Shown here: positions 40,491 through 50,101 of the stretch, in pieces
How the letters are laid out: the number at the start of each line of letters is the position of its first letter
Numbering within the stretch: the stretch's first letter is position 1
DNA from: an uncultured Oscillospiraceae bacterium
GTDB lineage: Bacteria > Bacillota > Clostridia > Oscillospirales > Oscillospiraceae
Length of the DNA: 64,000 bases
Direction of reading: 5' to 3'
Assembly: GCA_950075865.1 (NCBI GenBank)
Contig: CATMVA010000006.1
Coordinates: forward strand, 62,001-126,000
Made by a program: the position numbers and the translations under genes
Notes under the pieces: generated by a model
What the model was told of the DNA's origin: nothing
Databases searched by the model: none
The model's input: the letters and a program-made list of their open reading frames with translations, nothing else

Positions 40491-42122
40491 ATGCTGAATC
40501 TATCGGTTTCTCACATTCCCGGAACGGTGGATATCTATCCCCTGGACGGCAGGATGCATGTGCGCTTTCGGGTGCAGCGGGGCCTTCTCAAGGGCGCCAG
40601 TCTGATCTACAACTCCAACAAGAATTTGTGGCACGAGTTTCGGGACGAGGCCCCCATGGCACTGACCCACACTGACTCCGAGCTGGAGTATTACAGTGTG
40701 TCCGTCCCCCTCACCGACACCCGGTTCGCTTATATTTTCGCCCTGTCCTGCAAGGACGGAACTGCCTGGTACCTCTCTGAGGAGGGGCTGAGCCAGCGTT
40801 ATGACCACGACCTGGGCTATTTTAGCTTTTTCCAGTATGCGTCCCAGTTCCCTTGTGATATGATGAAGGTACCCAAATGGGTAGACACCGCGGTATGTTA
40901 TCAGATTTTCCCTGAGCGGTTCGCCATGGGCCAGACCGGCAAAGATACCGGCTATCTCACCGGGAAATGGGGAGATCTTCCCACCCCCAAAAGCTTTTTT
41001 GGCGGAGACCTGGTAGGCATCCGGGAGAAGCTCTCCTACCTCTCCGACCTGGGGATCACCATGCTCTACATGACCCCAGTATTCTGCTCCCCCAGCAATC
41101 ACAAGTATGACATCACCGACTACGAAACGGTGGACCCGGACTTTGGGGGGAACGAGGCCCTGAAGGCCCTGATCGAAGAGGCTCACAGCCGGGGCATCCG
41201 GGTCATGCTGGACGGTGTGTTCAACCACTGCTCCTGGGAGCACCCCTTCTTCAGGGATGCCAGGACCAACAGGCAAAAGTCCCCCTACTACCACTGGTTT
41301 TTGTGGAATGAGGATGGCACCTACCGCACCTTTGGAAGCTCCCAGAACATGCCCAAGCTGAACACCGAGAATCCGGAGGTCATCCGGTACTTCTCCGGTG
41401 TAGCCGTCAAATGGATGCGGGACTATGGCGTAGACGACTGGCGGCTGGACGTGTCCGATGAGATCTCTCACCGGTTCCTCCGCGCTTTCCGGACGGCAGT
41501 CCTGGCCCAAAACCCCGAGGCCCTTATCATCGGGGAGGATTGGCACAGGGCTGTACGTTACCTGAATGGCGACGAGTATGATGGCATTATGAACTACAGC
41601 GTCACCAAGGCCTGTCTGGACCTTCTGGCCTTCCGGACCATCGCCCCGGCTGAATTCCGGGACCGGCTGGTGCGGCTCTACCATACCTACAGCGTACCCG
41701 CCGACCGGAAGATGCTGAACCTGCTGGGCAGCCACGACACCGACCGCTTCCTCACACGGGTGGACGGGGACCCCCGTCGCTTCCGGGCCGCAGCGGCTAT
41801 CCAGTTCTTTTACCCCGGCATCCCCTGCGTCTACTACGGCGATGAGATCGGTATGGAGGGGGGCTACGACCCAGGCTGCCGCCGGTGCTTCGATTGGGAC
41901 GAGAACCACTGGGACAAGGAGACCCGGACCCTGATCCAGACCCTGGCCAGACTAAAAAAAGAACCCGCCCTGTCTGTGGGAGACTTTGCCGTGGAGGAAT
42001 CGGAGGGTATCGTCACCCTGACCCGCACCGCCCCGGAACAGACCCTGCAGCTTCGCTTAAATGGGACCGACCACACCATCGATGGCCTTCCGGCCTACGG
42101 TTTTGAACTTGTCCAAGAATAG
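40491..42122 (+). CDS. GH13 neopullulanase/maltogenic-amylase-like enzyme
   Basis: The protein has 543 residues and no signal peptide, so it is cytoplasmic. An N-terminal beta-domain of CBM34 type precedes the GH13 barrel. Conserved regions are visible: DGVFNHCSWEHP, DDWRLDVSDEI (nucleophile Asp), ALIIGEDWHRA (acid/base Glu) and LLGSHDTDRF. It breaks down maltodextrins after import. It starts 40 bp from the divergent regulator and opens the plus-strand operon 40491-48585. Confidence 0.92.
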   Translation: MLNLSVSHIPGTVDIYPLDGRMHVRFRVQRGLLKGASLIYNSNKNLWHEFRDEAPMALTHTDSELEYYSVSVPLTDTRFAYIFALSCKDGTAWYLSEEGLSQRYDHDLGYFSFFQYASQFPCDMMKVPKWVDTAVCYQIFPERFAMGQTGKDTGYLTGKWGDLPTPKSFFGGDLVGIREKLSYLSDLGITMLYMTPVFCSPSNHKYDITDYETVDPDFGGNEALKALIEEAHSRGIRVMLDGVFNHCSWEHPFFRDARTNRQKSPYYHWFLWNEDGTYRTFGSSQNMPKLNTENPEVIRYFSGVAVKWMRDYGVDDWRLDVSDEISHRFLRAFRTAVLAQNPEALIIGEDWHRAVRYLNGDEYDGIMNYSVTKACLDLLAFRTIAPAEFRDRLVRLYHTYSVPADRKMLNLLGSHDTDRFLTRVDGDPRRFRAAAAIQFFYPGIPCVYYGDEIGMEGGYDPGCRRCFDWDENHWDKETRTLIQTLARLKKEPALSVGDFAVEESEGIVTLTRTAPEQTLQLRLNGTDHTIDGLPAYGFELVQE

Positions 42123-42134
42123 GAGGATACAAGA

Positions 42135-43637
42135 ATGAAAACGAAAAGAACCCTCTCAATGTTGCTGGCGTCTGTTCTCGCTCTCTCCGCGCTCTCGGGC
42201 TGCGGCAGGGAGGAGGAAAAGGGCGGCGGAGAGATCGAGACCTCCGATCTCTACCAGCAGGTCATGGCCCGCTTTGACGGCAAGCTGGAGCAGGGCGCTG
42301 TGGTCAAGGTGCTGGAGAACGACACCGCCGTGGAGCTGGGCTATGTGGACCAGCTCATCGAGGCTTTCAACGCGGCCTACAAAGACAAGGGCATCTCGGC
42401 CGAGCGGATGAACATTGACCAGTACTCTGACCTTGCCACCGACGGCCCTTACGGCTACGGCCCCGACGTGTGGTATCAGGCCAACGACATCCTGATGAAA
42501 TATGCCGACAATCAGCACCTTCTCCCCCTGCCCATATATGACATGGAGTGCTACGAGCAGATCCCCCAGAGCGCGTGGAACGCCTACGCCAAGGAGATGA
42601 ACGGGGAGACCTTCTTCTGCGGTATTCCCCTGAATGTCCAGTCCGGCATGCTTTTTTATATCGAATCCAAACTGCCCGACAACTGGGAAAGCCAGTGGGA
42701 CGTAAACTCCAACGGCACCCCCGACTTCTTTGAGACCTACACCGCCCTGTACGCCTACTCGGAGGAGTGCAGAAAGGGCGGACAGAAAACCACCTACGGC
42801 TATCTGGACGAGACGGTGGATACTTACTTTATGAGCGGCTACCTGATGACCTACGTCGCCTATATCTTCGGGGAAAACGGCACCGATCCCACCGACATCG
42901 GCCTGGCCGCCGGTGAGGCCTATAAGGGAGCCAGGATGGTCCAGCAGTGGGCCGGAGAGATGAACAACACCGAGGTGTTGGACAAAACCTTCTCCTCGGC
43001 GGCCTATCAGTATATGGCCGACGGGGTGATGCTCTGCACTGTCACCACTCCCGACGTGAAGCGCATGTTCATCCGTTCCATGGTCAACACCGGAAAATGG
43101 ACTCAGGAGGAGGCCGAGGCCGATTTGAAGATGATCCCGGTCCCCCGGCTACCCATCAGCGCCGACCTCACCGCCGACCAGTGGCAGGACACTGTCACCC
43201 GCATGGAGGAGCTGACGGTGGAGACCACCATGATGGGCGGCATCAACGGATACGGCATCTCGGCCTACACCGAGTGCCCCAACGCCTCTCTGGCCTTTGT
43301 GGAGTTCGCCACCTCCTATGAGCAGGCGGTGGCCCGGAACCAGTATCTGGGAGTGGCCCCCGCCCGGGAGGATGCCGCCAACGCCATCGCGGCCCAAGAC
43401 GCCACCGTAGGCATCCTTTTTGACCGGCTGGACCGGGGCAAGATCAGCATTATGCCCGCCATCACGGAGATCGGCCAGCTATGGACTCCCGCCGAGTCCT
43501 TCCTCATTGACCTGTCCACCGACCCCTTCCGGGCTGACCGGGGCGAGCCTCTGCTCTACGATACCGACGAAAAGATCCAAGAGGGCCTGGAGCGGCTGGT
43601 AGGCCAGATCCGAGACGCCATCGAAACCCTGGCGTAA
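42135..43637 (+). CDS. Maltodextrin-type ABC substrate-binding lipoprotein
   Basis: The protein has 500 residues. The lipoprotein signal ends LSALSGCGREEE (Cys22). The rest is an extracellular solute-binding protein of family 1 type: FNAAYKDKGISAERMNIDQY, GYGPDVWYQANDIL and a late GVAPAREDAANAIAAQD segment. It begins 12 bp after the GH13 gene and is followed by two permeases. It delivers maltodextrins to the importer. Confidence 0.88.
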   Translation: MKTKRTLSMLLASVLALSALSGCGREEEKGGGEIETSDLYQQVMARFDGKLEQGAVVKVLENDTAVELGYVDQLIEAFNAAYKDKGISAERMNIDQYSDLATDGPYGYGPDVWYQANDILMKYADNQHLLPLPIYDMECYEQIPQSAWNAYAKEMNGETFFCGIPLNVQSGMLFYIESKLPDNWESQWDVNSNGTPDFFETYTALYAYSEECRKGGQKTTYGYLDETVDTYFMSGYLMTYVAYIFGENGTDPTDIGLAAGEAYKGARMVQQWAGEMNNTEVLDKTFSSAAYQYMADGVMLCTVTTPDVKRMFIRSMVNTGKWTQEEAEADLKMIPVPRLPISADLTADQWQDTVTRMEELTVETTMMGGINGYGISAYTECPNASLAFVEFATSYEQAVARNQYLGVAPAREDAANAIAAQDATVGILFDRLDRGKISIMPAITEIGQLWTPAESFLIDLSTDPFRADRGEPLLYDTDEKIQEGLERLVGQIRDAIETLA

Positions 43638-43655
43638 CAGAAAGGAGGTGGGCCT

Positions 43656-44984
43656 ATGCGGCAAAAGCTCACAGATGCCGGGCACTTTCTGCGCTGGACC
43701 CCGTGGCAGGTCAGGCTGTCCATGGTAGTTATGGGGCTGGGGCAGCTCTGCTATGGGCAGATTGTAAAGGGACTTTTTTACCTCTCCTGCCTGGGCGTGT
43801 TTCTCTTCTATTTTGTCACCACCGGATTCCGGGACCTTGTGGGGTTCTTCACCCTGGGGACCCGGGAGGAAAACCTGTGGCTGAGGATCCCGGGTGACAA
43901 CTCCCTGACCATGCTGATCCTTGGACTCTTTTCCATCTTCATCCTGATATTCGTGGCGGTCCTGTACGTGACCAATGTAAAGGACGCAGTCTACACCGCC
44001 CGGCAGAAGGAAAAGGGCAGGGCGGTCCACAAGTTCCGGGACACCCTGCGGACTGCCGCCGACTCAAAATTCCACATCACGGCCCTGACCCCGCCAGTGG
44101 TGGGGGTGACCATCTTCTCCATCCTGCCCATCGTGTTTATGATCTGCATCGCCTTCACCGACCTGGGTGGCGATGTGGTTTACCCCAAGCTGGCCAACTG
44201 GTCCCTCTCCCCCTGGCAGAAGATCCTGAGCCTGGGTAAAATCGGCAGTACTTTTGTAAAGATCCTGGGCTGGAATGTGGCCTGGGCGGTGGCTTCCACG
44301 GCCCTGAATTTTGTGGTTGGCCTTGGTATGGCCCTGCTGCTGAACAAGAAGAATGTAAAGGGCTCCAAATTCTGGCGGGCCTTCCCCATTCTGGCCTACG
44401 CCATCCCCGGCTTTATCTCCATGCTGGGCTTCAAGTTCATGTTCTCCCAGAGCGGTCCCATCAACTGGTATCTGGACCAGGCGGGGCTGATGCGAATTTT
44501 CTTCCTCACCAACGACGCCTCAGCCAAGTGGTGGGCCCGGGGAATCGGACTGTTTGTCAACGCCTGGATCTCCACTCCCTCCATCATGCTCATGACCACG
44601 GGACTTTTGAGCAATATCAATACCGACCTCTATGAGGCTGCCTCTCTGGACGGGGCCTCCCCCTTCCAGCAGTTCAAGACCATCACCCTGCCCTTTGTGG
44701 TTTTCTCCACCACCCCGGTGCTCATCAGCCAGTTTGTGGGAAACTTCAACAACTTCGGCATTTTCTTCTTCCTGCGCAGCGGAGTCATCTCCAACTACGC
44801 GGACTACTTCCTGGCCAGTGATACCGACCTTCTCATCAACTGGCTCTACAAGCTGTCGGTGGACAACAATTACTACTCCATCGGCGCGGCCATCAGCCTC
44901 ATCATCTTCCTCATTACGGCGGCCCTGTCCCTGTCGGTCTATGTCCGCTCCGCAGCCTACAAGCAGGAGGACACCTATCAATGA
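43656..44984 (+). CDS. Maltodextrin ABC permease, MalF-type
   Basis: The protein has 442 residues. The transport domain (about 205-440) has the EAA coupling loop NTDLYEAASLDGASPFQQFKTI. The N-terminal 180 residues are an extension with hydrophobic helices beginning TPWQVRLSMVVMGLGQLCYG, of a kind seen in Clostridial MalF proteins. Its stop overlaps the next start by 4 bp. Confidence 0.88.
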   Translation: MRQKLTDAGHFLRWTPWQVRLSMVVMGLGQLCYGQIVKGLFYLSCLGVFLFYFVTTGFRDLVGFFTLGTREENLWLRIPGDNSLTMLILGLFSIFILIFVAVLYVTNVKDAVYTARQKEKGRAVHKFRDTLRTAADSKFHITALTPPVVGVTIFSILPIVFMICIAFTDLGGDVVYPKLANWSLSPWQKILSLGKIGSTFVKILGWNVAWAVASTALNFVVGLGMALLLNKKNVKGSKFWRAFPILAYAIPGFISMLGFKFMFSQSGPINWYLDQAGLMRIFFLTNDASAKWWARGIGLFVNAWISTPSIMLMTTGLLSNINTDLYEAASLDGASPFQQFKTITLPFVVFSTTPVLISQFVGNFNNFGIFFFLRSGVISNYADYFLASDTDLLINWLYKLSVDNNYYSIGAAISLIIFLITAALSLSVYVRSAAYKQEDTYQ

Positions 44985-45829
44985 AAAAGATGAAACTGAC
45001 GCCCCGCCGGGCAGCCGACCATATTCTGACCTACACTCTGTTGCTGGTGATGTCCCTGGTGTTCCTCTTCCCCTGCCTGTGGCTCATTCTGGCCTCTTTG
45101 TCCAAAACGGGCAGCCTCTACGACTTTAAGGGCTTTTTCCCCAGTGCCTTCAGCCTGCAGACCTTTATCGACCTGTTCACCGATGATGTAAACGGCCTGT
45201 ACCCCTACAAAACCTGGTTTTTCAACACCCTGTATGTGGCCGTATGCAGTGCCCTTCTGGGAACGGTACTGGTGCTGCTCACCGCCTATGTCATGTCCCG
45301 GTTCCGGTTCAACGGACGGGACACCATCAAAAAGACCACCCTGGTGCTGGGAATGTTCCCCGGCTTCATGGGGATGACCGCCGTGTATATCATTATGACT
45401 CAGCTGGGGCTGATCAACCATCTGGAATCCCTGATCTTTTTCTACGCGGCCACCACCCCGGTAAGCTACATGGTGCAAAAGGGCTACTTCGACTCCATCC
45501 CCGCCGCCCTCTTTGAAGCGGCCCGGCTGGACGGAGCCACCAATCTGGAGGTCTTTCTCAAGATCACTCTGCCCCTGAGCAAGCCCATGGTGGTATATAC
45601 CATGCTCACCCAGTTTGCCTGGCCCTGGAGCGATGTGCTGCTTCCAAAGCTCCTGTTGAAGGACCGGAACATGTGGACGGTGGCGGTGGGTCTTTTCAAC
45701 CTCCCCGAGACCCACTTTGCCCGGTTCGCCGCGGGGTCGGTGTTTATCGCCATCCCCATCGTCATCCTGTATTTCTGCCTGGTCAAGAACATCGTCAACG
45801 GCTTGACCGCCGGCTCAGTCAAGGGGTAA
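44981..45829 (+). CDS. Maltodextrin ABC permease, MalG-type
   Basis: The protein has 282 residues with six membrane helices. The EAA loop SIPAALFEAARLDGATNLEV is intact. It starts on the ATGA overlap with the MalF-type gene and forms the other half of the channel. Confidence 0.9.
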   Translation: MKKMKLTPRRAADHILTYTLLLVMSLVFLFPCLWLILASLSKTGSLYDFKGFFPSAFSLQTFIDLFTDDVNGLYPYKTWFFNTLYVAVCSALLGTVLVLLTAYVMSRFRFNGRDTIKKTTLVLGMFPGFMGMTAVYIIMTQLGLINHLESLIFFYAATTPVSYMVQKGYFDSIPAALFEAARLDGATNLEVFLKITLPLSKPMVVYTMLTQFAWPWSDVLLPKLLLKDRNMWTVAVGLFNLPETHFARFAAGSVFIAIPIVILYFCLVKNIVNGLTAGSVKG

Positions 45830-45835
45830 AACGCC

Positions 45836-47365
45836 ATGAAACGACACCTGTCACTTCTTCTCTCGGCCATTCTGCTTCTGTCCCTGTGCGCCTGCCAAAC
45901 ACCGGAGGGCGGCAAGGGTGTGCTGCTGGAGGAGCACATTCCGGACGACAATGTGCGCAACTGGTATGAGATTTTTGTCTACTCCTACGCAGACTCGGAC
46001 GGAGACCGCATCGGCGATTTCCGTGGGGCGGCCGAAAAACTGGAATACATCCGGGATCTGGGCTTTACCGGCATCTGGCTCATGCCTGTCATGCCCTCCC
46101 CCTCCTACCACAAATACGATGTCACCAACTACAAGGCCATCGACCCCGCCTACGGGACCCTGGAGGACTTCCAGGCATTCCTGGAGAAGGCCCACAGCCT
46201 GGGTATCCAGGTGATTCTGGACCTGGTGGTGAATCACACCTCCAACCAGCACCCTTGGTTCCAGGACGCCAAGACCGGGGAGGGTGCCCAATACCGGGAC
46301 TACTACAACTGGCAGGGTTACCCCGGTGAGGGATACCGGCAGCTGGGCTCGGCTTACTACGAGTGCCGCTTTGTCAGCGAGATGCCCGACCTGAACCTGG
46401 ATAACGAAGCCGTCCGGGCCGAGATCGTGGACATTATGAAGTTTTGGCTGGACATGGGGGTGGACGGCTTCCGCCTGGACGCCGTCACCAGCTACTATAC
46501 CGGCCAAAGCGAGAAGAATATTGCCTTCCTCTTCTGGCTGAATGAGGAAGCCAAAAAGCTGGACCCCGACTGCTACCTGGTGGGAGAGTGCTGGGCGGAC
46601 GAGTCCACCATCGCCGGCTACTACACCAGCGGCCTGGACAGCTTTTTCTACTTCCCCATGTCCACCGGTTCCGGCAAGGGGGAGATCGCCGGCATTCTAA
46701 GTGAGGAGACCGAAGAGCGAGGGAAGCGCTACGGCGAGCTCACCGCCCACTTGGAAGAGCGGTTCGGCCCGGAGGCCCTGATGGCCCCCTTCTTAGACAA
46801 CCATGACACCGACCGCATCGCCCAGGTGATCGGGGTCTACGCCCCGGAGCGACTAAAGGCCGCCTATGGGATGCTGGCCATGATGCGGGGCGGGACCTAC
46901 GTCTATTACGGCGGAGAGATCGGCATGGTTGGTTCCGGCCCCGACCCCAACAAGCGGCTGGGTATGTTCTGGACCACCCTGCCCGAGGTGACGCTCTGCC
47001 CGCCGGGGACCACTCAGGCCCAATACCCCATGGGAAGCGTGGCCCAGCAGCAGGAGGAGGAAAATTCCCTGCTCCGCTATGTCCAAAAGGCCATGAACCT
47101 GCGTAACGCCTTCCCGGAGATCGCCCGGGGAACCACCCAGCTTCTGGACAGCGGCGACGGCGACCTGTGCGTTCTGCTCAGGACCACGGAAGACAACAGT
47201 TCGGTCACCATCGTGCTCAACCTATCGGACGTCCGGAAGGAACTGCCTCTGTCGGCGGAAGCCCTGCTGGCCGGTCTGGATGCAGACCTGTCCCACGGGG
47301 AGGGCATCACCTATCAAAACGGGACGCTAACTCTTGATCCCTGGGGGATCGCGGTACTGAGATAA
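45836..47365 (+). CDS. Secreted GH13 alpha-amylase lipoprotein
   Basis: The protein has 509 residues. A lipoprotein signal ends LLSLCACQTPEG (Cys21), placing the enzyme on the outer face. GH13 regions are DLVVNHTSNQHP, GVDGFRLDAVTSYY (nucleophile), CYLVGECWADES (acid/base) and PFLDNHDTDRIAQ. It cuts alpha-glucans or longer dextrins to oligosaccharides for the importer. It begins 6 bp after the MalG-type gene. Confidence 0.92.
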   Translation: MKRHLSLLLSAILLLSLCACQTPEGGKGVLLEEHIPDDNVRNWYEIFVYSYADSDGDRIGDFRGAAEKLEYIRDLGFTGIWLMPVMPSPSYHKYDVTNYKAIDPAYGTLEDFQAFLEKAHSLGIQVILDLVVNHTSNQHPWFQDAKTGEGAQYRDYYNWQGYPGEGYRQLGSAYYECRFVSEMPDLNLDNEAVRAEIVDIMKFWLDMGVDGFRLDAVTSYYTGQSEKNIAFLFWLNEEAKKLDPDCYLVGECWADESTIAGYYTSGLDSFFYFPMSTGSGKGEIAGILSEETEERGKRYGELTAHLEERFGPEALMAPFLDNHDTDRIAQVIGVYAPERLKAAYGMLAMMRGGTYVYYGGEIGMVGSGPDPNKRLGMFWTTLPEVTLCPPGTTQAQYPMGSVAQQQEEENSLLRYVQKAMNLRNAFPEIARGTTQLLDSGDGDLCVLLRTTEDNSSVTIVLNLSDVRKELPLSAEALLAGLDADLSHGEGITYQNGTLTLDPWGIAVLR

Positions 47366-47406
47366 GATTCCGCGTCCTTTGACTTTGACCAAGGAGGAGA
47401 ACAAAT

Positions 47407-48585
47407 ATGGCAACCTTGCGCTTTCGGAACATCAAAAAGGTCTACCCCCACAGTGAGGGGAAGAAAAAGTCGGGTAAAGGGGAGAAACAGAGCGGCCTCC
47501 AAGTCACCGACCAGGGTGTGGTGGCGGTGCAGTCCTTTGACCTGGACATCGCCGACAAGGAGTTCATCGTCCTGGTAGGCCCCTCGGGCTGCGGCAAGTC
47601 CACCACATTGCGGATGGTAGCCGGTCTGGAGGAGATCACCGAGGGAGAACTCTATATTGACGACAAACTGGTCAACGAGGTGGCCCCCAAGGACCGGGAC
47701 ATCGCCATGGTCTTTCAGTCCTACGCCCTCTACCCCCACATGACGGTCTATGAAAATATGGCCTTTCCCCTGAAGCTTCAGAAGATGAGCAAAGAGGAGA
47801 TCGACAAAAAGGTGCGGGAGGCCGCCGCCATTCTGGACATTACGGAGTACCTGGACCGCAAGCCCAAGGCCCTCTCGGGCGGCCAGCGGCAGCGGGTGGC
47901 CATTGGCCGGGCCATCGTCCGCTCCCCCAAGGCTCTGCTTATGGATGAGCCCCTTTCCAACCTGGACGCCAAGCTCCGCAACCAGATGCGCTCCGAGATC
48001 ATCAAGCTGCGGCAGAAGATCGACAGCACCTTTATCTATGTGACCCATGACCAGACCGAAGCCATGACCCTGGGGGACCGCATCGTTATCATGAAGGACG
48101 GCTTCATTCAGCAGATCGGCACCCCTCAGGAGGTCTTTGACCACCCGTCCAACCTCTTTGTGGCCGGCTTTATCGGGATGCCCCAGATGAACTTCTTCCA
48201 GGCCAGGCTCACCGAGGAGAGCGGCAAATACTTCGTTTCGGTGGAGGACTGCAAAGTAGAACTTTCCCCGGAAAAGGAAAAGAACCTGGCCGCCCGCGGG
48301 GTGACCTCTCAGGACATCACTCTGGGGGTCCGCCCCAGCCACATGGTCCTCTCCGACCAAGGCAGCAACTCCCTCTCTGCCACGGTGGACGTGTCCGAGA
48401 TGATGGGCAGCGAGGTCCACTTCCATGTAACCGTCCGGGATGCCGATGTAGTGGTCATCGCCCCCACCATGGACCCCAATGGCAACCATATCAAGACCTT
48501 TGGTATCGGCGACAAACTGCATTTGACCTTTAACGGGAATGTCTGCCATGTCTTTGATCGGGACGGAAAAAATCTGGAATTTTAA
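47407..48585 (+). CDS. Sugar ABC transporter ATPase (MsmX/UgpC type)
   Basis: The protein has 392 residues. Walker A GPSGCGKSTTLRMVAGLEEI, signature ALSGGQRQRVAIGRAI, Walker B LLMDEPLSNLDAKLRN and a C-terminal OB-fold regulatory domain are all present. Residues 19-33 form a Lys/Ser-rich insertion (EGKKKSGKGEKQSG) not usual in MsmX. Firmicutes often share one ATPase between several importers; here it is encoded with its permeases. AAGGAGG precedes the start. Confidence 0.93.
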   Translation: MATLRFRNIKKVYPHSEGKKKSGKGEKQSGLQVTDQGVVAVQSFDLDIADKEFIVLVGPSGCGKSTTLRMVAGLEEITEGELYIDDKLVNEVAPKDRDIAMVFQSYALYPHMTVYENMAFPLKLQKMSKEEIDKKVREAAAILDITEYLDRKPKALSGGQRQRVAIGRAIVRSPKALLMDEPLSNLDAKLRNQMRSEIIKLRQKIDSTFIYVTHDQTEAMTLGDRIVIMKDGFIQQIGTPQEVFDHPSNLFVAGFIGMPQMNFFQARLTEESGKYFVSVEDCKVELSPEKEKNLAARGVTSQDITLGVRPSHMVLSDQGSNSLSATVDVSEMMGSEVHFHVTVRDADVVVIAPTMDPNGNHIKTFGIGDKLHLTFNGNVCHVFDRDGKNLEF

Positions 48586-48595
48586 CCACAAAAAC

Positions 48596-48637
48596 GACAA
48601 AATCCATGTATAACCTAAGTTATACATGGATTTTGTC
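48596..48637 (+). terminator. Terminator of the alpha-glucan operon
   Basis: A perfect 19-bp stem starting GACAAAATCCATGTATAAC has a four-base loop CTAA. It lies 10 bp after the ATPase stop. Confidence 0.85.
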
Positions 48638-48696
48638 TAATATGGCAAGAGACTACGAAAAAGATATTTTTAGGATTTTGTATTAGGGATTTGAAC

Positions 48697-49125
48697 TCAA
48701 ACAGACCAAATAAAATCTATCAAACCCTCCTCTTCAGAGATTTTTGTAAAATCCATTTTCTTAAACAATCGCAATGAGGAGGAGTTAAACTTATCTATTG
48801 AAACCTTTATATGTGTATATGTCAATGGAAGAACTCCGTTTTGAATATCATAAAGGATTGCCGTTCCGATACCTCGTTTTTGAAAGATGGGTATTACCAA
48901 AATGCTCATGCATAGCATTTTATCAAACAATTCGCAATGTACTGCCCCAACCAAATCGTCATTCTTATACACCTTAAAATAAAACACATTTTTTGTTGTC
49001 GTTACATAATGAAAATAATTTTCTTCACTTATGCTTATAAAATGCGATATTTCCGGAATCTTGTGAATTGAAATAAGGTATGGAATATCATTGTCTTTCT
49101 CAGAAGTAATTTGTATATATTTCAT
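48697..49125 (-). CDS. GNAT-family N-acetyltransferase
   Basis: The protein has 142 residues. The central MSILVIPIFQKRGIGTAILY is the acetyl-CoA loop (Q-x-x-G-I-G) of GNAT enzymes. Substrate unknown. Codon use is markedly AT-rich compared with the neighbouring operon, as is the 200 bp upstream, so it is probably recently acquired. It lies next to the left tRNA-Trp scar. Confidence 0.85.
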   Translation of the reverse strand: MKYIQITSEKDNDIPYLISIHKIPEISHFISISEENYFHYVTTTKNVFYFKVYKNDDLVGAVHCELFDKMLCMSILVIPIFQKRGIGTAILYDIQNGVLPLTYTHIKVSIDKFNSSSLRLFKKMDFTKISEEEGLIDFIWSV

Positions 49126-49307
49126 TTATAACTCTCCTTACTTAGTATGGATTATTATAATATATAATATATTACATCATTTTTAAAATCAATACTTAGA
49201 AAACAAAACTACCAAATCTCTTTGCTTTTCATTTTTCTCTACTCCTTGTGAACAACAATTTTAATAAGATGGAGAAAAATGTCAAAGGAGATTTAGGAGA
49301 ACTAAAA

Positions 49308-49346
49308 AAATCAACAAGTTTCATTATCGTTGAAACTTGTCGATTT
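49308..49346 (+). terminator. Terminator before the left tRNA-Trp scar
   Basis: ATCAACAAGTTTCA and TGAAACTTGTCGAT form a hairpin followed by TTTTT. It abuts the tRNA-Trp fragment, as the hairpin at 56245-56276 does for the right copy. The AT-rich 49126-49300 stretch holds no gene. Confidence 0.7.
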
Positions 49347-49347
49347 T

Positions 49348-49392
49348 TGGCAGGGGCAGAAGGACTCGAACCCTCGGCACGCGGTTTTGGAG
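49348..49392. repeat. 45-bp tRNA-Trp 3' fragment, left copy
   Basis: Read on the minus strand it runs from the anticodon loop (CTCCAAA, anticodon CCA) through the T arm to the encoded CCA end of a tRNA-Trp. The 5' half is absent. It is identical to 56280-56324 and resembles an attachment-site scar. Diverged but related sequence follows both copies (for example TTGATGCTATG at 49488 and 56423). Confidence 0.85.
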
Positions 49393-49502
49393 TGGATGCG
49401 AAAAAGACATTGCGCCGCAAGACTTTCCGCTCGTTTCAACGGCTTACCAGGTTTTGCGGATTTGCTTTCTCGGAAGGTGATACTTTTTTGATGCTATGTG
49501 CT

Positions 49503-49688
49503 TTATTGAGCCGTCCTCCGCACAGGATTCACCCGTCTGAACTTCAGCGCTTGCTCCGGAGTAGTCTCCGGGCAGTCTTCATCAAAAGCAATGGGCAAAG
49601 TTTTGGCCCTGTTCAGTTCATCCCGCTCCTTTTCCGTAAAAGCCAACTCCTCAGGTAATTTGGAAAAGCGATCAGTTGTACTTGCCAT
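49503..49688 (-). CDS. BrnA-like antitoxin remnant
   Basis: The protein has 61 residues. FDEDCPETTPEQALKFRRVN matches the linker region of BrnA antitoxins, but the usual ribbon-helix-helix DNA-binding domain after it is missing. The start at 49688 follows AAAGGGGG. It lies 37 bp downstream of the BrnT-like toxin gene, in the usual toxin-first order. It may be a short natural variant or a truncated antitoxin. Confidence 0.55.
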   Translation of the reverse strand: MASTTDRFSKLPEELAFTEKERDELNRAKTLPIAFDEDCPETTPEQALKFRRVNPVRRTAQ

Positions 49689-49725
49689 AATAAAGCCCCC
49701 TTTCAAAGCTTGTTGCCAACCGGGC

Positions 49726-50079
49726 CTAAATCAATCTCGTGACCTTCACTGATTTTCCCTCTTGGGAAACCATCTCACGTTCCGTATAGACCACAGACAA
49801 AATATCATTCAAGGCATCCCCTGCGCCGTTTAAATTCCCAATAATCGTCAGATTCCCCGCAGAGGTGTCCCCGATAGTGTTATAGCGATCTTCCTCCTTA
49901 CTATGCTCCTCATCAAACATCTCGATTCGGTCATAGTCAAAGAATATCCGGGCGGCGGTCACAAAAGAAATTCCATGTTTCTCAACATTCTTCCGATTTT
50001 TCTCCTCGTCATACTCAAAAAGCATGTCGCCCAAAGAGAATCGAATCAATCTTTCCTCTGAAGTCACTGCCCTCACCAC
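49726..50079 (-). CDS. BrnT-like toxin, C-terminally shortened
   Basis: The 117-residue frame contains the BrnT pattern FEYDEEKNRKNVEKHGISFV, DEEHSKEEDRYNTIG and LSVVYTERE. BrnT toxins are RelE-fold ribonucleases that stop translation. The usual end (R-I-I-S-A-R plus about 10 residues) is cut to VTRLI, so a catalytic Arg and the last strand may be lost. The true start may be the ATG of MLFEYDEEK at residue 19. The pair is probably inactive or weakened. Confidence 0.65.
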   Translation of the reverse strand: MVRAVTSEERLIRFSLGDMLFEYDEEKNRKNVEKHGISFVTAARIFFDYDRIEMFDEEHSKEEDRYNTIGDTSAGNLTIIGNLNGAGDALNDILSVVYTEREMVSQEGKSVKVTRLI

Positions 50080-50101
50080 CTTTTCCTATCTCCTAATATG
50101 A

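Noticed and set aside
49248-49658. 136-residue plus-strand frame across the left tRNA-Trp scar
   Set aside because: It reads through a terminator and tRNA fragment and overlaps the BrnA-like gene on the other strand.
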